Of a DNA stretch of 64,000 nt, positions 61,754 through 64,000 are shown one piece after another. This DNA is from JAVBLY01 sp031553035. Its GTDB lineage: Bacteria > Bacillota > Clostridia > Peptostreptococcales > Anaerovoracaceae. Both the position numbers and the translations under genes were made by a program. Under the pieces are notes generated by a model. The model was given only the letters and a program-made list of their open reading frames with translations, was not told the origin of the DNA and did not search any database. Every line of letters begins with the position of its first letter. Positions within the stretch are counted from its first letter, which is position 1. Location: NCBI GenBank assembly GCA_031553035.1, contig JAVBLY010000008.1:124001-188000 (forward strand), read 5' to 3'.

Positions 61754-61800
61754 GCGCTAAGTTGGTCAAATTCAATAAATGTGGACAAAAGGGGATAAAT

Positions 61801-63894
61801 ATGCTACAGGATCTTAGAGAAAAATTTAAATATCGCGGACTCAGAAGATGTCTCGAACCCAAAGATGTCTTACCGACTACTGCATGGAAGCTTGATAATT
61901 CACCTGGGATCTATCCTGAAGAAATAAGGATATCCGTCAAAAAAGTCATGATGGAATCCACCAGTTTCAAACAGGTCTGCATTGAATCAAATGATGAAGC
62001 AAACAAGATCATAGACAAGGTAAAAGATATAATCGCTAAGAGAGGGAAGCTTCATAATCCGGTGACAGACACAGGAGGACTTCTTTACGGTGTGGTTGAG
62101 GAAATAGGTGATTTATATGACAACAAAGCCGGGATCAAGCTTGGCGACAGGGTTATATGCAACTCGTCACTTGCTTCCATACCTCTTTTTATTGACAAGA
62201 TCAATTCAATCGATAAAACTTATTCTCTCATGGATGTGGAAGGTTACGGAATTTTGTTAAATGATTTTCCGATAGTCAAATATACTGACGAAGTGCCTAT
62301 CGACCTTTTTATGTTTGCATGTAACGAATCCGGGACTTTATACACTGTAAGTGAATATTCCAAAGGCAAACAGGATTTTCTTATAATAGGAGATCACTTT
62401 ATAAGCAACCTCATGTTCGGTTATGCTATCAAAAAAAGTATAGGCGACAGAGCCCATATCACCTGTCTTCTGGACAAAAAAAGTGAAATGAAGATGACAG
62501 GAGGTCGCCTTCAGGAGTTGATGGATTCAACATTTGAAGAAATCCATTATGCAGATATCTTAAGTCCTCTTGAGTGTGTAGATAAATTCAATCTTGAGAA
62601 GAGATATGACCTTGCTGTAAACTGTGCCGACATACCTGGCGGGGAGACAATCAATGTAATGGCCGCAAAGGACGGCGGTTCTATTTTTTTCGCTAATATG
62701 ATTAACAACTACAATACCGCTCTCTATGTAACTGAAGCGATTTCCCGGGTGGTTGATATCAAAGGCGCAGGCGGTTATCTGGAGGAATATGCGGATTTCG
62801 ATATCGAGCTGGTCAAAGAGATAGCACCGTTTTTTAAAGACACGGTTATAAGTGATATCGATATGACTGATGACATGGATTATCCTCTTGGAAGAGAGCA
62901 GAAAAGTATAGAGCAGGCGGGATACAGGAAGAGCCTTGCCGATGATTTCATATGTGAGAGCCGTTCCATGATAACAGTTCTGCAGGAAATACTGAGCGTT
63001 GCCAAATACGACTGCAACGTTCTGATAATAGGGGAGACAGGTGTGGGCAAGGAAAAAGTTGCTAATTTAATACACAAAAACAGCACGAGAAATATGCATC
63101 CCTTTGTAAAAGTCAACTGCGCAGCAATAGCGCCCAATCTTCTCGAGTCGGAATTTTTCGGTTATGAAAAAGGGGCATTTACCGGTGCTACCACTTCAGG
63201 CAAACAGGGGTTTTTCGAGATCGCAAATAACGGAATCATGTTTCTTGATGAAGTGGCAGAACTTCCATTCGACCTTCAGGCCAAGCTTCTGAGAGTCATC
63301 CAGGATGGCGAGTTTTACAGGGTGGGCGGTACTGAGCCTGTGAAGACGAATGTCCGCATACTCTCAGCTTCAAACAAAGATCTTATGAGGCTTGTTGATG
63401 AATCAAAATTCAGAGACGATTTGTATTACCGCCTCAATGTTTTTCCCATAAAAGTGCCGAATCTTTCGGAAAGGCGGATTGAGGTCCCGACGCTCGCTAA
63501 GTATTTTCTTGGAAAATATGCAGAAAAATTTGGTGTAAGCAAAGAGATCAGCAGCGGTGCACTGGACGTGCTTAAGGAACATGAATGGAAGGGCAATATA
63601 AGAGAACTGGAGAATATGGTTCAGCGTGTACTTATCAGCTCTCAGAGCGACAGGATAACTGTTATGGATGTGACCAAAGAACTGGATAACGAACTTCTGG
63701 AAGGTGGAGAATATATAGATGTGGATTTGAGAACGGATGATGTACTTCCGCTTAAGACCCTGGTGGAAGATTTTGAGGGAGGCCTCATAAATAAAGCATG
63801 TGAAAAATACGGGTCGACAAGAAAGGCAGCAAAAGCACTTGGCATAAGTCAGACTCAACTTGTACGGAAAAGAAGAAGAAATGATAATACATAG
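61801..63894 (+). CDS. Sigma-54-dependent activator with dehydrogenase-like sensor
   Basis: 697 residues from ATG 61801 (AAGGGG upstream). Residues 1-360 resemble L-erythro-3,5-diaminohexanoate dehydrogenase (Kdd) of lysine fermentation: KYRGLRRCLEPKDVLPTTAW, KRGKLHNPVTDTGGLLYGVVEEIG, LAVNCADIPGGETINVMAAKDGG. Then a linker and AAA+ domain (about 395-625): GETGVGKEKV, EKGAFTGAT (sigma-54 contact), GIMFLDEVAEL. The C end is a Fis-type HTH (STRKAAKALGISQTQLVRKRRR). The usual Rossmann glycine loop is replaced by LIIGDHFISN, suggesting a sensor rather than an enzyme. Confidence 0.88.
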   Translation: MLQDLREKFKYRGLRRCLEPKDVLPTTAWKLDNSPGIYPEEIRISVKKVMMESTSFKQVCIESNDEANKIIDKVKDIIAKRGKLHNPVTDTGGLLYGVVEEIGDLYDNKAGIKLGDRVICNSSLASIPLFIDKINSIDKTYSLMDVEGYGILLNDFPIVKYTDEVPIDLFMFACNESGTLYTVSEYSKGKQDFLIIGDHFISNLMFGYAIKKSIGDRAHITCLLDKKSEMKMTGGRLQELMDSTFEEIHYADILSPLECVDKFNLEKRYDLAVNCADIPGGETINVMAAKDGGSIFFANMINNYNTALYVTEAISRVVDIKGAGGYLEEYADFDIELVKEIAPFFKDTVISDIDMTDDMDYPLGREQKSIEQAGYRKSLADDFICESRSMITVLQEILSVAKYDCNVLIIGETGVGKEKVANLIHKNSTRNMHPFVKVNCAAIAPNLLESEFFGYEKGAFTGATTSGKQGFFEIANNGIMFLDEVAELPFDLQAKLLRVIQDGEFYRVGGTEPVKTNVRILSASNKDLMRLVDESKFRDDLYYRLNVFPIKVPNLSERRIEVPTLAKYFLGKYAEKFGVSKEISSGALDVLKEHEWKGNIRELENMVQRVLISSQSDRITVMDVTKELDNELLEGGEYIDVDLRTDDVLPLKTLVEDFEGGLINKACEKYGSTRKAAKALGISQTQLVRKRRRNDNT

Positions 63895-63932
63895 TAATAC
63901 ATGATGATATACTGTATATGTTCTTTATAAAG

Positions 63933-63964
63933 ATAATAGCGAACCAATATTGGTTCGCTATTAT
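63933..63964. promoter_or_regulatory. Candidate activator-binding dyad, site 2 (32-bp palindrome)
   Basis: A perfect 32-bp palindrome with core GCGAACCAATATTGGTTCGC, 39 bp after the activator stop. There is no loop and no T tract, so an operator fits better than a terminator. Confidence 0.7.
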
Positions 63965-63972
63965 GCTGTTAT

Positions 63973-63990
63973 GCACCAAAATCGGTTCGA
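63973..63990. promoter_or_regulatory. Candidate activator-binding dyad, site 3
   Basis: GCACCAAAATCGGTTCGA keeps ACC and GGTTCG at the same spacing as sites 1 and 2; its centre is 32 bp from the centre of site 2, about three helical turns. It points to a further sigma-54 promoter beyond the window. Confidence 0.6.
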
Positions 63991-64000
63991 ATAGCGATGA

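Noticed and set aside
63933..63964. Terminator after the sigma-54 activator
   Set aside because: The palindrome has no loop and no following T tract, and its core recurs in two other places at fixed spacing, so an operator is the better reading.

Overview
The window looks like a chromosomal segment of a low- to mid-GC anaerobic Firmicute of class Clostridia. Four things point there: CodY, the Bacillus/Clostridium-type order rpsB-tsf-pyrH-frr-uppS-cdsA-dxr-rseP-ispG / rimP-nusA-rnpM-infB-rbfA-nrnA-truB-ribF / rpsO-pnp, a Tad pilus locus of clostridial type, and a lysine-fermentation regulator with a Kal-like gene. A family such as Anaerovoracaceae (amino-acid fermenters) would fit, but that is inference.

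Layout. 1-6449: the end of topA, then hslV-hslU, and a codY-hflX-yigZ run. 6535-9122: fifteen tRNA genes (Asn, Val, Asp, Thr, Tyr, Gly, Gly, Arg, Gln, Lys, Ser, Ser, Trp, Pro, Met/Ile2) behind one strong promoter. Four about 130-145 bp structured units and several truncated copies are interleaved with them. Each unit starts with an inverted copy of the T-arm of the tRNA just upstream and ends with a copy of that tRNA's 3' end. 9222-20800: accessory metabolism, including an unknown two-TM protein, a DMT exporter, PadR plus two DUF1048 genes, a class III aminotransferase with two SDRs, a PAP2 phosphatase, an MFS carrier, ornithine carbamoyltransferase plus carbamate kinase, and a decayed oxidoreductase. 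21060-24372: two tandem ECF sigma/anti-sigma modules. 24609-32275: a Tad/Flp pilus operon. 32276-34116: two flavodoxin-like proteins and a YaaH-family acetate transporter.

34389-51193 is the translation, isoprenoid and envelope block, with an orphan type IV pilin gene between ispG and rimP, followed by aroC. 52323-55296 holds an exported YtcJ-like amidohydrolase and an AraC regulator. 55486-60773 holds rpsO, pnp, an M16 peptidase, dut and dgt, then a small lipoprotein. 61233-64000 holds a Kal-like hotdog enzyme, divergent from a sigma-54 activator whose sensor domain resembles 3,5-diaminohexanoate dehydrogenase.

Two systems stand out. One is the tRNA-linked structured element family: the closing stem and two internal hairpins show compensatory changes between copies. 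The other is the sigma-54 circuit at the right end. It has an enzyme-derived sensor domain, a -24/-12 promoter in front of the Kal-like gene, and three copies of a dyad (ACC-N6-GGTTCG) flanking the activator gene, the likely operator.
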